Source: Sipunculus nudus
Taxonomy: Eukaryota; Annelida; Sipuncula; Golfingiida; Sipunculidae
Length of the DNA stretch: 64,000 nucleotides
Direction: 5' to 3'
Assembly (NCBI GenBank): GCA_026874595.1
Contig: CM049308.1
Span: 46,135,327-46,199,326, forward strand
The notes below the pieces were generated by a model that worked only from the letters and a program-made list of their open reading frames with translations, was not told the origin of the DNA and searched no databases. Each line of letters opens with the position of its first letter. The first letter of the stretch is position 1. Positions 12,871 through 25,298 of this stretch are shown in pieces. The translations under genes and the position numbers were made by a program.

Positions 12871-13287
12871 TCAATATTTCATTTCAAAGTCCTGAATCAA
12901 GTCCTTATCACCAATCACTAGGTCTGTGTACTCCCAGTAGTTGTGTTCCGGCCCGAGGCCTTGCCACTGCACGAGGTACTTTGGTTCCAATCGTCCCGCG
13001 GCGTTCCGGGTCCACATCTTATCTAAGATGCGCTCGGGCTTTTTGTGGTCGGTCGCGAGCGGGTCATCTGAGGTCGAGGTTTCTGGAACTGTGTCTGAAA
13101 TTTGATCACCATTATTATTTACGTTCTTTTCAACTTCCGTGTCGTCTTCAAAGTCATCGATCGGGGTTCGGATCGGCGCATTATCCGGATCGACGTAAGG
13201 CTTTATACAATTAACATGCACTATGTGTTGCTTCCGCCGGTTATCACATGTTTCCACGCGGTAGTTCACGGGAGATGTTTTCTCCAT
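12871..13287 (-). pseudogene. Integrase tail with C-terminal chromodomain (element A)
   Basis: This is the last part of the pol polyprotein of element A. After an acidic linker (residues ~40-85) the final ~55 residues resemble a chromodomain: an ERILDK-type first strand, a YLVQWQG core, an NYWEY segment supplying aromatic residues, and a final helix ending DLIQDFEMKY. In chromoviruses such a domain follows integrase and guides integration to particular chromatin. Here it follows the integrase frame in the right order. The upstream join to 13306-14055 is broken by a stop or frame change. About 600 bp of 3' untranslated sequence separate it from the polypurine tract. Confidence 0.8.
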
Positions 13288-13305
13288 TATCCGGTAGGGC
13301 CCATG

Positions 13306-14055
13306 TCAGGAACGCGAGAGTTTTGGCGACAGCCCAGGACGTTTTACAGGAGTATATAGCCAAACGCAATGCCCAACTTGGTAATCTGTATCTTGTGCAC
13401 ACTCATCGAATCGTAGTTTAAGTTTCTGTTGTGCTAGTTCAGTGTTCCCTTTGACTAAATGAAATGCTTCCTGCAGCCGCGTGATCATTTCAGTCCGATA
13501 CTCGTCTGTGGAGGTGTATATGACCGCCGGACTCTGCAACGTAGCTTCGAGCGGTAGCACCATGTCACGTCCGTGACATAAGAAGAACGGTGTTTCCAGC
13601 GTGGTGTCATGTAAGCTAGACCGGTACGCGGCGAGCGCAAACGGAATTAACTGGTCCCAGTCTCTTTGATGGCTGCTCACATACATTGATATTTGTTGCA
13701 CCAACGTGGCGTTGAATCGTTCCACGAGCCCATCAGTCTGCGGCCTATAGGCACTCGTGTTTATCTTTTTTGTATTCATAATTGTACATATTTCGGATAG
13801 CACTTTCGACAGGAAGTTCCTCCCGCGATCGGAGAGCAGTGTTCGGGGTGCGCCGTGCCGGCAAACAATTTCTTCCACGAATGCCCGGGCAGTGGTAACG
13901 GCATCAACTGCTCTAACTGCACGTGCCTCAGGGTATCTTGTAAAATAGTCACTGAAGACGATAATATACCGGTTGCCGGAATCAGTAGGTGGTAGGGGTC
14001 CAAGTACATCGGCTGCCACACGGTCCCATGGGCCAGCCGCAGGTATTGGTAACAA
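13306..14055 (-). pseudogene. Ty3/Gypsy integrase catalytic core (element A)
   Basis: This is a retroviral-type integrase (rve fold), which inserts the cDNA into the host genome. The DDE residues are visible: Asp in the AADVLGP segment, Asp in the LLSDRGRNF segment, and Glu in the LVERFNA segment, with normal spacing. The C-terminal part has the usual VGHCVWLY-type beta-strand region. The N-terminal zinc-binding region is in another frame upstream (14163-14687). Length is about normal for core plus C-terminal domain. Confidence 0.88.
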
Positions 14056-14162
14056 TGGGGCCAGTTTTCTATTGCTCGGTGTCTTTCTTGTGGCACAGTG
14101 AACGCACGACTAACACCAGAATTCTACGTCGGCGTACATGAGTTTCCAGTAGAATCGCTCTT

Positions 14163-14687
14163 CTATCTTGGTATACGTTTATGGAAGGCTAAATGGCCAG
14201 CCGTTGGGTCGTCATGGCAACAGTACATTATCTCGTCTACGAGAACACGCGGTACTACTAACTGTCGGCGAGTTAGCTGTCGTCGGCGGGGGCCGGGACA
14301 CCACAGGTGGTACAGCACTCCATCTTTTAATATATATTCCCCCGATTCTGCTGCTATTCGGCGGGCATCCGCCGAGTTAGTGGGGAGTGTACCATCCTGT
14401 AAATACTGGATCAGTGGCCTCAGACTGGGGTCACGTGATTGTTGGTCGACGGCCTCCTGTTCCATATGGTCACTCAGGTCAGCGAGTTTTTCGATGGGTG
14501 CCACTGCGGTTTTCGGCATAGCGCCGATGTTGAACGGTGTTAACGACAGGCCGTCAGCATTCCCGTGCTTGGTTCGGTGTTTTACTTCTAAGTCATACTC
14601 TTGAACTTTCAATGACCAGCGTGCCAGCCGGCTGGCCGGGTCTTTGATGTTCATCAGCCACTTAAGGGGATTGTGGTCAGTGACCAC
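14163..14687 (-). pseudogene. RNase H end, linker and integrase zinc region (element A)
   Basis: It begins with the VTDHNPL motif that contains the last RNase H aspartate, followed by the typical region ending in ADGLS (RNase H connection). A linker then leads into an HH-type integrase zinc region (HDDPTAGHLAFHKR). It follows 14703-15074 with one frame break and precedes the integrase core. Order and motifs are those of Ty3/Gypsy pol. Confidence 0.82.
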
Positions 14688-14702
14688 GGTGAACTTACGC
14701 CC

Positions 14703-15074
14703 CTACAGGCAGTGGCGGAAGTGTTGCACTCCCCAGACTATTGCCAGTGCCTCCTTTTCGATCACAGCATAATTACGCTCATGCTTTCGAAGGTGGCCAC
14801 TACCATAAGCGACAGTAGTTTGACCATGTCCCTCAGTCTGTTGAGCTAACACAATCCCTAATCCAGTATCACAGGCGTCCGTATAGAGCACAAAAGGGGG
14901 AGAAAAGTCTGGGTGTTGTAGTATCATCTCACATGTCAGCGCTTTCTTTAGACTTTCAAAGGCATCGGCGCATTTATCGTCCCAGCAAAATTCAACATTC
15001 TTCTTCATCAACCGATGTAGCGGACTCGCAATACTAGCAAAATCCTTCACAAACTTTCGGTAATACGAAGCCAA
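14703..15074 (-). pseudogene. RT thumb and RNase H start (element A)
   Basis: It contains the YYRKFVKDFASIASPLHRL segment of the RT connection and the RNase H N-terminus with catalytic YTDACD, followed by the conserved Glu in the YAVIEKEALAIVWG helix. Just upstream (on the minus strand) the homology with element B ends at about 15082, so finger and palm of the RT are absent. Truncated copy. Confidence 0.85.
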
Positions 15075-15147
15075 TCCTAGCTTTGCATATGGACTGCCTC
15101 TGACAGTGACGTCACTTTGCCTAAGAAAAATATGATGGGATATTTCT

Positions 15148-15729
15148 TTGCTATTTCTTGAGGAGATAATCCACTCCCGATGGGAGGTGGTAAATCAAGA
15201 ACCAACAGCAGAAAAATCCATCCAATCCTTCCGAGAGATAGAGAGGAAGTGTTGTCACACAGTGTGTCACTTGTCTACAACAAGAGCTTCCGACTCCAAA
15301 AAATCCACCAGGAATAAAGAATTGCCAAAACATCTGCGGGACTGCGCACATTGTGTGGCGTGCCTGAGGTTAATCCAATGGACGGGATGTCCTGCCACCC
15401 CAGGATTCGTAAAGACTTTCCGGGAAGAAGCCCGTAGCCTGCTGACCGGGTTGTCTACTTCCAGAGAAGCAGATATAGTACAGACTGGTCTACAGAATAA
15501 GCCTCGTAAGGAAGCAGAGGTTGTGGCAGCTGAGACCTCTTCCTTGGATGAGGATTCGTTGGCTGATGGACGACCAGTGTCTCCTGAGTCAGCAGGTCTT
15601 ATAGACCTCATCTTAGAACCGGGTAACCAAGTCCGGACTCAGGGGCCCCACGATCCCAGAAATGTGTCAGTCGACAGGAACCAGAATCATCTGGCGCTAA
15701 GGTCGACTGGCAGGAGAGGGCGCTGGTAG
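15148..15729 (+). CDS. ORF of unknown nature
   Basis: A 193-codon ORF with no recognised domain and no good homologue in the window. It is rich in Ser, Glu, Arg and Cys, with a His/Cys cluster near residues 65-75 and a Pro/Asp/Arg-rich end. It starts soon after the break of element A. Downstream (about 15880-16065) the sequence looks LTR-like (TATA-like TTTAATATAAG, TG...CA type ends), so this could be the tail of a plus-strand retroelement polyprotein. No partner LTR was found. It may also be a chance ORF. Confidence 0.25.
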   Translation: MLFLEEIIHSRWEVVNQEPTAEKSIQSFREIERKCCHTVCHLSTTRASDSKKSTRNKELPKHLRDCAHCVACLRLIQWTGCPATPGFVKTFREEARSLLTGLSTSREADIVQTGLQNKPRKEAEVVAAETSSLDEDSLADGRPVSPESAGLIDLILEPGNQVRTQGPHDPRNVSVDRNQNHLALRSTGRRGRW

Positions 15730-16168
15730 TGGAGAACGCGGAACCGGTTGGTCTACCGGTTGAAGTGGAAGCTAAACAGTAGACGATGATAGACTGTCTA
15801 TTGGTCTCTTACGGGTCTTAACATGCTTCGATATGGATTTTTCTAATATTGAACTCGATTTCACTGCCTCTCTGTTTCGCACCTGATGTTCTGCTCTATA
15901 AGCAGTGACTGTTTCACTAAGAGGAGACGGTCCCTCAGTCGGGGTAGAACCCCGTGTTTAATATAAGCCTGTGGCCACAGAGATCGGGGTCATTCAATCG
16001 TATATTGTTTCAGTGTAAAGTTTGTATCTAGAGTACGGTTGACCAACCCTACAAAGATTTTGACTGTATACAGTGCCTTTGAACCAGTGAAAAATTTTTC
16101 TATGCCAGGGAGAAGAAAAAACAGGGGCCATTCTGCAGAAGAATACTACTAAGTCCAGTTTTCTTACA

Positions 16169-16170
<2 letters not shown>

Positions 16171-16220
<50 letters not shown>
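16171..16220. repeat. (AT)n microsatellite
   Basis: Uninterrupted AT run directly beside the first SINE copy. The 110-aa minus-strand ORF across it is a repeat artefact. Confidence 0.95.
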
Positions 16221-16224
<4 letters not shown>

Positions 16225-16380
16225 ATGAAGAAAAATTGCTCAGGGAAACGTATTGGGCTGATCCGGGAATCGAACCAAAGTCGGTGGCGCACATGTCTGG
16301 CGTTCCAACCGCTGGAAATGTAAGCTTGCCTAGCATGACAGTTCGGTCTACTTTTATGTCACCCCGTAACACACCCCTGT
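16225..16380 (-). repeat. tRNA-derived SINE, copy 1
   Basis: On the minus strand it carries a box B (GGTTCGATTCC, 16266-16276) at tRNA-like spacing from a GTTGGAACG region. It shares its body and the terminal GTTACGG/GTGACA segment with the two copies at 17398-17701. No intact cloverleaf is evident, so it is a SINE rather than a tRNA gene. Confidence 0.6.
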
Positions 16381-17397
<1,017 letters not shown>

Positions 17398-17541
17398 GTT
17401 ACGAAGACAAATTGCTCAAGGGAAAATATTGGGCGGATCCGGGATTCGAACCAATGTCTAGCGTTCCAACCGCTTCACCAGAAGAGCAAGCTTCATTAGC
17501 GATACAGTTTGGTCCGATTTTATGTCACACCATAACACATT
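17398..17541 (-). repeat. tRNA-derived SINE, copy 2
   Basis: The minus strand carries a perfect box B GGTTCGAATCC (17442-17452) after TGGTGAAGCGGTTGGAACGC, which resembles tRNA D-arm/anticodon sequence. It is followed directly by copy 3 in the same orientation. Confidence 0.65.
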
Positions 17542-17701
17542 TGTTACGAAGACATATAGCTCGGAGGGAAATATTGGTGGATCCGGGATTCGAACCCATG
17601 TTGATGGCGCATATGTCCGACGTTCCAACCCCTTTGTTGGAAACGAATCTAAGCTTCACCAGCGAGACAGTTCGATCAGCTTTTCTGTCACCCCGTAACA
17701 A
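17542..17701 (-). repeat. tRNA-derived SINE, copy 3
   Basis: Head-to-tail with copy 2. Box B GGTTCGAATCC is at 17586-17596. The 3' boundary is CCGTAAC followed by ATAGATAG simple sequence that abuts the 3' LTR of element B. Confidence 0.65.
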
Positions 17702-17720
17702 TATAGATAGATAGATATAG

Positions 17721-18508
17721 TGTCAGAGGTTGCCGACTCGCAGGTTCCCTCATCAAACTAGAACTTAAGGCAGACGTAATAAGACGTTGTGTAATCAATA
17801 TATCATATCAGAACAGGTTCGCATCATGTACATATGCGAAATATATTTAAACAGCAGGCCACTGGAGAACTAACTACTCGGTGCCTTCCCTCAATACTTA
17901 TATACTCTCTAGAGGTGCGAGTGAGGACCTTAACGAAACAGAAGCTATACGGCTGATGCTGGTATCGTTATCTGCCCTGTCAGAGTAAAAGTGTGTTTTT
18001 ACTTAAAATGGATATTTTCAAAGACTCTTACACTCTCAACTATAAATATTGCATTGCCAGATAACTCGCAGAACACTTTAAAAGTGATACTAATCGTGAC
18101 GTAATCACGAATTAAAGTTAACTTGTAATTTGGATTTTAATCTATCAACTGAAAAATGATTAATAACTGGAAAATGAAATAAGGTAAGTTATCTTGGCAT
18201 ATATGTACACAAAGAGAACCAAGGGCCCACATGAAAATCTATTATTCTAAGAAAAATAAATTAGGATCTGCTTGCAATTGAAGAAATATGTTTGGCAAAA
18301 ATACTCTATACACATCCATATGGGAAATTCAGCATGTGAGTTAAGGGGTCGCCGAGAGCCATCAGTTTCAGAGCACAGGCGATGGGCTGGTGGCATCGCC
18401 TGGCCGCTTACGCAATCGGTCGGGGCGACAGGGACCAGAGCTAATGGATAACGGCTGGACGTCAAGTGTACCCCTAGACCTGTTAGTATAAGTTCGTACT
18501 CTGTAACA
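17721..18508 (-). repeat. 3' LTR of element B
   Basis: On the minus strand it starts TGTTACAGAG and ends CCTCTGACA. It matches the LTR of element A throughout and the partial 5' LTR at 30836-31198. It is preceded on the minus strand by the purine-rich CTTAGGGAGCTAGGCA. The interval 18509-19088 is the element's 3' untranslated region and resembles 12271-12870. Confidence 0.82.
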
Positions 18509-19088
18509 TGCCTAGCTCCCTAAGTGTGAGCGTCCCCGGCACACTAATTAGAAATAGATTAACTAAATAAACATACAGAAGCTTAGATATACTAACTTTT
18601 AAGCTATTAAGGACACCTAAAACACAGATTAGCCTGTTGGTCACTCGGTCAGTATATTTCCTTTAAAACACCCGAATCTGAATGTACTTTATCTACCAGC
18701 TGGTTAGTTTACCTATGTACTCCTTAATTATGACCCGACCATAAAAATCGAACACTGGCCCATCACATTAATACTAGATGTGCACACTGATCAACCTATA
18801 TCTTCCATATCAACATATATATATACATCCCTATGCCTACTGTCGGATGAGCACCTAAATTGTTCTTCTCACTTTAGACGTCTTGCAAGTACGCATAATG
18901 CTATAAATCAAAACTACAGCGTGTTCCTCTAAACATGTTCATTTCATAATAATCCTTGGATTTTCATTTCAACACATAAAAACTAAAATATATGAGCAGT
19001 TATAGTACCCTAACATTGCTAAGATTCCTTACTTCCTCAATGAGTTATGCATTATGTAAACAGGCTGACTTTAAATATGCACATATAA

Positions 19089-19316
19089 TTAAACACAAGA
19101 ATACTTTTTCTTTCCATATTTCATTTCAAAGTCCTGAATCAAGTTATTATCACCAATCAGTAGGTCTGTGTACCCCCGGGAGTTGTATTCCGGCGCGAGG
19201 TCTTGCCACTGCACAAGGTACTCTAGTTCTAATCGTCCTGCGTTCTGGGTCAACATCTTATCTAAGAAGCGCTCGGGCATTCTGTGGTCGGCCGCAAGCG
19301 GGTCATCTTGGGTCAA
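19089..19316 (-). pseudogene. Chromodomain-like tail (element B)
   Basis: Homologous to 12871-13287: an ERFLDKM strand, YLVQWQD core and final NLIQDFEMKY helix. The NYWEY-type aromatic segment is degraded (NSRGY), removing one aromatic cage position, and the domain is separated from its integrase by stops. Confidence 0.75.
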
Positions 19317-19547
19317 GGATTATGTTGCTGTGTCTGTTTCATCATCATTACTATTTACGGTCATTTCAACTTCTGTGTCGTTTTCATAGTCATCAATGGG
19401 GGTTAAGATCGGCGCATTATCAAGGCGCTATTTGCTGCTTCCGTCGGTTGTCAAATGTCTCAACGCGGTAGTTCACGGGAGATGTTTTTCCATTATCCGG
19501 TAGGGCCAATGCCAAGGACGGCAGTTTGGGCGACAGCCCAGGATGTT

Positions 19548-20257
19548 TTACAGGAGTACAATCCAAACGCGATGCCCGACTTGGTAATCCGTATCTTGTG
19601 CGCACTCATCGAATCGTATTTTAAGTTTCTGTTGTGCCAGTTCAGTTTTCTCTTTGACTAAATGAAACGCTTCTTGCAGGCGCGTGACCATTTCAGTCCG
19701 ATACTCATCTGTTGACGTGTATGTGACCGCCTGGGTATGCAACGAAGCTTCGATCAATAGCACCATGTCACGTCCGTGACATAAGAAGAACAGTGTTTCC
19801 AGCAAGGTGTCATGAAAGCTAGAACGGTACGCGGCGACGCAAACGGAATAAACTGGTCCCAGTCTCCTTGATGAATGCTCACATACATTGATATTTGTTG
19901 CACCAACGTGGCGTTGAATCGTTCCATGAGCCCATCAGTCTGCGGCCTATAGGCACTCGTGTTTCTCTTTTTTTGTGTTCTAGTTGTACATATTTCAGAA
20001 AGCAATTTCGACAGGAAGTTTCTACAACGATCGGAGAGCAGTGTTCGCGGTGCGCCGTGCCAGAAAACAATTTCTTCCACGAATTCCCGCACAATGGTTA
20101 CGGCATCAGCTACTGAAACCGCATGTGTCTCAGAATATCTAGTAAAATAGTCACTGAAGACGATAATATACCGGTTGCCGGAATCAGTAGGTAGAAGGGT
20201 TCCAAGTACATCAACCGCCACACGGTTCCATGGGCCAGCCACAGGTATTGGTAACAA
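19548..20257 (-). pseudogene. Ty3/Gypsy integrase core (element B)
   Basis: Two overlapping frames (20257-19754 and 19805-19548) together cover the integrase core and C-terminal part. The first Asp lies in the AVDVLG segment, the second in LLSDRCRNF, and the Glu position in MERFNA. The frame changes near 19780-19800. It aligns with the element A integrase over its whole length. Further degraded frames at 20281-20606 correspond to the zinc region. Confidence 0.82.
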
Positions 20258-20623
20258 TGGGGCTAGTTTTCTATTGATAGGTGTCTTTCTTGTGGGACAG
20301 TAAACGCACGACTTTCACTAGAACTCTACGTCAGCGTACATGCCTTTCCAGTAGAATTGATCTTGTATCTTGGTACACTTTTTGTGGAAGGCTAAATGTC
20401 CGGCAGTGGGGTCGTCATGGCAACAGTCCATTATCCCGTCTACGAGAGCACGCAGTACTACTAACTGTCGGCGAGTTAGCTGTCATCGGCAGGGGCCGGG
20501 ACACCACAAGTGGTACTGCACTTCATCTTCCAATATATATTCCCCCAGATTTGGCTGCTTGGCGGCGGACATCCGCCAAGTGAGAGGGGAGCGTACCATC
20601 CTGTAAATACCTGATCAGTGGCC

Positions 20624-21375
20624 TCAGACTGGGGTCACGTGATTGTTGGTCTTCTGTTCCACATTGTCACGCAGGTCAGCAAGCTGTTCGATGGGTGCCA
20701 CTGCGCTTTCCAGCATCTCGTTTGAGTTGAACGGTGTTCGCGACAGGCCGTCAGCTTTCCCGTGCTTGGTTTCGGGTCGGTGTTTTACTTCAAAGTCATA
20801 CTCTTTGAGTTTCAATGACCAGCGTGCTAGCCGGCTTGCCGGGTCTTTGATGTTCATCAGCCACTTAAGAGGATTGTGGTCAGTGATCACGGTGAACTTA
20901 CGACCGTACAGGTAGTGGCGGAAGTGTAGCACTCCCCAGACTATTGCCAGTGCCTCCTTTTCGATCACAGCGTAATTCCGCTCGTGCTTTCGTAGCTGGC
21001 GACTTCCATAATCGACAGTAGATTCACCGTGTCCCTCACTCTGCTGAGCTAACACTATTCCTAATCCAGTGTCACAGGCGTCGGTATAAGGCACAAAAGG
21101 TCGAAGAAGGTGTTGGTGTTGTAGTATCGGCTCACATGTCAGTGCTTTTATTAGGCTTTCAAAGGCATTGGCACATTTATTGTCCCAACAAAATTCAAAA
21201 TTCTTCTTCATCAACCTATGCAGCGGACTCGCAATACTAGCAAAATCCTTCACAAACTTTCAGTAATACGAAGCTAATCCTAGGAAGCCACGGAGTTCCG
21301 ACACATCTCTAGGAGCCGGAAAGTCATGGATGGCATTTATCTTATCGGGATCCGGTTCTACTCCGTCCCATGGAC
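20624..21375 (-). pseudogene. RT end, RNase H and linker (element B, downstream half)
   Basis: It runs from the GVEPDPDKI segment of the RT thumb (about 21375) through KFVKDFASIASPL, RNase H YTDACD, the KEALAIVWG helix with Glu, and VITDHNPL, then the ADGLSRTPF linker. A TGA replaces Arg in the YYRKF motif, so the ORF restarts at 21253. Upstream on the minus strand the sequence stops at the inserted element C and resumes at about 28530. Confidence 0.85.
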
Positions 21376-22330
21376 CAGTCGACCAAGACATGATACTGTA
21401 GCGATCCTAGCTCCGGCCAGGGCTAGTGTGACAACCGAGGTGGGTTAACTGGATAAGTGGCTGTAAGGCGTGTATTCTCGTTGTGATAAGGTCGATGGGT
21501 GGTTTGGTTAACACTAGCCATATATCAGCCCACCAGGCGGAACGATCTCTGGATTGGGGCCTACTATGACAGCAGGTTACAGAATGATAAATTGAGGGGG
21601 AGGAGAGAAAAGCAGGGGCCTCGATGTATAATAAAAGACGGAACTACAAATACCAATTTAAATTATTCGGTTTATTGAATTTACACAGCAATCAAACATG
21701 TAATGTATCACGCCCTGGCTCAGCATTTTATCTATTTCTTCATTCGCTATCTTGCGCTGAGCCGGAGCCATCCGTCATGGAGGCAACCTGATAGGTCTTG
21801 TATCCCCTGTGTCTATCAAGCTTTATCAGATCCGTCCTCCCTAGCATTCCTCCTGGTACAGCAAAAACATCCGAATACTGTCAAAGCAATTGCATCAGTT
21901 GGGTGCGCTCCATAGCAGAAAGTTTATCTGACGCATTTTCTAAAAGGCTCTGCATATGTTCTGGTAGACAAGCCGTAGATTCCTTTTTGTCATTTTTCCT
22001 TGCATCAATGACACATACCTTGGTAGTTGTGGACCCTTATATGGCCTCCACTGTTTGAGCGCTGGCTACCTCTATTCCCCGTTTCAAGGTAACCGCTTCA
22101 CTATTGAGATTCGTCACTCTTATCGGAACCTCATTTGCCACGTCTACCAATGCCCTTGCTATGATTATATGATTATACCTGTATCCTCTGAAAAACATTT
22201 AGGTTCTATCATTTTGTTCCCTGTTGTAGCACTTCTTTGAAACTCGGAACTGGCTAAATATCCTGTGATTAAAAGCTCCGAATTCGTAGGAATGACCATT
22301 TCATCCTTAACACAAACTGCAACATGACCA

Positions 22331-22671
22331 TCAATCCGAGGTGTATCGGAGCAAAGACGCCCCATGAGTAGACATCTTTAGGCGCCCTGCCACAACATCA
22401 ATAACTGCTCTAGTGCCTTCTAGAAAGTCTATCCCTAGGATGCCGTCCATTTCACACAGATCAGTAACCACTAGATTCCACTTGTAGATTCCAACTTGAA
22501 CGTGTAGTTCGAACTCGACCTCCCCATATATTTGCATATCCATCCCCGTAGCTGTGCACAATCGGGTTTTTCCTGGCCGAAGAGTATGGCCACCAGACCA
22601 GCTGCACAACTGTTCAAACACATTCCCATTGAGCAAGCATGGGGTGATCCAGTGTCAACCAGCATTTTCAA
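22331..22671 (-). pseudogene. Retropepsin-like protease (element C, copy 1)
   Basis: An aspartic protease that would process gag-pol. The active site reads LVDTGSP, and about 75 residues later a GILGIDFL segment gives the second conserved protease motif (ILG-x-D). The two motifs are in different frames (22671-22471 and 22636-22331), so a frameshift separates them. Downstream (22165-22365, and on towards 21800) are the usual linker and the pre-RT segment with QYSDVFA and LGRTDL motifs. RT itself is missing. Confidence 0.78.
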
Positions 22672-22879
22672 GGACAGATGTCCGATACGGACTGGTTAAT
22701 AAAAACAACCTTTGTTACTTACATTGAGTTGGGCAGGTGACCTAATTTCTGATAGTTTGTTCAATTGGCCTGTGTTTCTGGCCGCAAACGCAAGCCATCC
22801 TGGTTAAACGCTTCTTCGTCAAGCACTTCTGCTCTCTCATGCTGCACCGCGCCGGTTTGGGCTGGCTGGTTTCTTTGGT

Positions 22880-23176
22880 TCAAAGGACACTGACGGGCAA
22901 AGTGCGTCTTATCCGAACAAATGAAACATCCGGCATCTCGCTGATGTCTCCTGCTCCTTGAAGCTTGTCCTGTCTGACCATCTGTCCTGCCTGCGGTATC
23001 GTTACAGTGTCCGGGGTAGATGTATTACATCGCACCACTGGCGAAACAAGCCCCGAAGGTTTGCGGATACCTCCGACTGCCGCAAGCGACTCAAACTCGA
23101 CTGCCAAGTCGACAGCTGCATCTAGATCTTCTGAGTGCCCAAACTGGACATGTTTGGTAACATCTGGTCCACCCAA
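22880..23176 (-). pseudogene. Gag C-terminal part (element C, copy 1)
   Basis: It continues gag with DLDAAVDLAVEFESL, the segment that usually follows the capsid in this gag group, then a Thr/Pro-rich linker. Just downstream lie degraded Cys/His codons (around 22770-22930) that probably represented a zinc knuckle. Broken from the capsid ORF by frame changes. Confidence 0.6.
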
Positions 23177-23275
23177 CCCAAAGATGAACTAGACAACACA
23201 TAGAGCATCCCTATTCACCTCAGATAACTGATGATGAGCTTTACTAGCCAACCTGCGTAAAGCTGATGAAAATGT

Positions 23276-23869
23276 TTATGGGCTCTCGTCTCTCCGACGT
23301 TTCCGATAGCGGAAATCGTTTCTGTAAGAAGGTCGCCGCTGGGTCGGACAGTAGCAACGTGAAAGGACCGCCTTCAATGCCTCGAAACTTCCGAGTTCCT
23401 GTTCCGTCAGCCCTCCCAGGACTGTTTGTGCCTTACCCCGAAGGCTCATGGCTAGTTGTTGGTCTTTTTCTCTTTCTGACCAGCCATTCCACATCGCCAC
23501 TGAAAGGAAATGTGACAAGAAGTCCTCCCATTCCCATACTGTATAATCAAAGAGGTCGGTTGTTTCTCCTCTCTGCTGGCACGTGGGCCCTTCTGCGGGG
23601 GCGGCCCACCATATGCAGTTAAACTCATCCGAGGTCCCTGGTAAGATGGCGGTGGCGCTTCCCTTCCGACCACGTTGCATGTTTTCACTATGCCTTGTAT
23701 GCCCGAAGACGGGCCTTTGATCTCTCCCGGTCATCAGAATATCCGCTTCCTGTGGGTATGGCGTAGAAACATGTGCGAGACGAGGACCGGAAGGAAAACA
23801 AACTTGTCTCCTCGTCACCTCTGCTCCAGGACACATCCGAACGAAGAGGCTTCTGGTCGGTTGGCTCAT
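23276..23869 (-). pseudogene. Gag capsid region (element C, copy 1)
   Basis: A 197-codon ORF. Its C-terminal half (from about residue 100) reads as a retrotransposon capsid: a WEDFLSHF-type helix, MWNGWSEREKDQQLAMSLRG, then AQTVLGGL and a SFEALKAVL helix, a common Gypsy gag layout. The N-terminal half is low-complexity and basic. It forms the virus-like particle shell in active relatives. Confidence 0.7.
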
Positions 23870-23971
23870 ATCTGTGTACAGACTGGTGTCTCCCTGAAGG
23901 AGTCCGTCAGATGACTCTGCATACCTCTACGAAATATCCGAAAAAGGACTTCGGGGTTGCTGCTCATTCTG

Positions 23972-24484
23972 TCACAGATACGGAGAAAATAACTCTTCCC
24001 CAGAATCAGCACATTTTGCTCGTGCCTGGTCACAGGCAATCTCTGAACGCCTTGGCGGTGTTAAATAACTGGGATCCGGACTGGAGAAAATACCTCCGTC
24101 TCTGGATTCAGCAGCCCTGTCGGGCATTAATCCGAATGAACTGTCCGGCATAGTCTTCTCAATATTATCAATCAAGGCTTCGTATTGTCCCCCATCGCTG
24201 TGCGGGCCCTCCCATCTCACGTTGCGTTCACTTATTGGCCGGTCTGACATGATGTCATCTGTATCTCCTGACAGCACCTCTCTGTACGAATCCTCTAAAT
24301 CAGACTCGTTTTCGTTACTACCTATCGATGGTGGGGGTGAGGTAGGATGAACATTTCGGGGAGAAATGCCTTCATTTCCATCAGTTCTAGGGGCGGATAA
24401 AGCACTAGGAAGCACAGAGACTAAACCCCGCCTAAGTGTCCCAAACAAAGTACTATATGACTCGATGGGTGGTTTGGCTGCCAC
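23972..24484 (-). pseudogene. Gag N-terminal region (element C, copy 1)
   Basis: A 170-codon ORF at the 5' side of gag, rich in Ser, Pro, Asp and Glu, with no fold recognised. Its position directly upstream of the capsid ORF on the same strand and its Ser/Pro/acidic composition fit a Gypsy gag leader. The start MAAKPP lies in the segment that is also present, diverged and without this start, at about 21500. Confidence 0.5.
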
Positions 24485-25298
24485 TAGCCATACATCAGCC
24501 CACCAGACGGAACGATCTCTGGGGGGAGGAGAGTTAAGCAGGGGCCTCGATGTATAATAAAAGACGGAACTACAAATACCAATTTAAATTATTCGGTTTA
24601 TTGAATTTACACAGCAATCAAACATGTAATGGTGATGGTCGGAGCAGCTGTGTCATTAATCAAACATGTAATGTATCACGCCCTGGCTCAGCATTTTATC
24701 TATTTCTTCATTCGCTATCTTGCGCTGAGCCGGAGCCATCCGTCATGGAGGCAACCTGATAGGTCTTGTATCCCCTGTGTCTATCAAGCTTTATCAGATC
24801 CGTCCTCCCTAGCATTCCTCCTGGTACAGCAAAAACATCCGAATACTGTCAAAGCAATTGCATCAGTTGGGTGCGCTCCATAGCAGAAAGTTTATCTGAC
24901 GCATTTTCTAAAAGGCTCTGCATATGTTCTGGTAGACAAGCCGTAGATTCCTTTTTGTCATTTTTCCTTGCATCAATGACACATACCTTGGTAGTTGTGG
25001 ACCCTTATATGGCCTCCACTGTTTGAGCGCTGGCTACCTCTATTCCCCGTTTCAAGGTAACCGCTTCACTATTGAGATTCGTCACTCTTATCGGAACCTC
25101 ATTTGCCACGTCTACCAATGCCCTTGCTATGATTATATGATTATACCTGTATCCTCTGAAAAACATTTAGGTTCTATCATTTTGTTCCCTGTTGTAGCAC
25201 TTCTTTGAAACTCGGAACTGGCTAAATATCCTGTGATTAAAAGCTCCGAATTCGTAGGAATGACCATTTCATCCTTAACACAAACTGCAACATGACCA

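Larger units (their letters stand above)
11494..15082 (-). mobile_element. Gypsy element A, chromodomain type, 5'-truncated
   Basis: On the minus strand the order is RT end/RNase H, integrase, chromodomain-like tail, 3' untranslated region, polypurine tract, 3' LTR. The 5' end is lost: homology stops abruptly near 15082, where the RT thumb/RNase H junction meets unrelated DNA. Relative to element B (17721-31198), gag, protease and most of RT are missing. Several stops and frameshifts break the polyprotein, so the copy is dead. Confidence 0.9.
21690..24657 (-). repeat. 2968-bp tandem unit, copy 1
   Basis: Copy 1 matches copy 2 (24658-27625) at a constant offset of 2968, and every ORF compared is identical. 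At the left and internal joins the 16-mer AATCAAACATGTAATG is present, pointing to recombination at a short repeat. Contents: gag (24484 to 22880), protease (22671 to 22331) and about 600 bp towards RT. Confidence 0.95.

Noticed and set aside
17398-17701. tRNA genes suggested by perfect box B
   Set aside because: No acceptor stem or anticodon arm can be folded, and there are related copies with body sequence, so they are SINEs.
23452-24153. Plus-strand ORFs opposite the element C gag (23675-23914, 23773-24153 and copies)
   Set aside because: They are shadows of the gag frames on the other strand.
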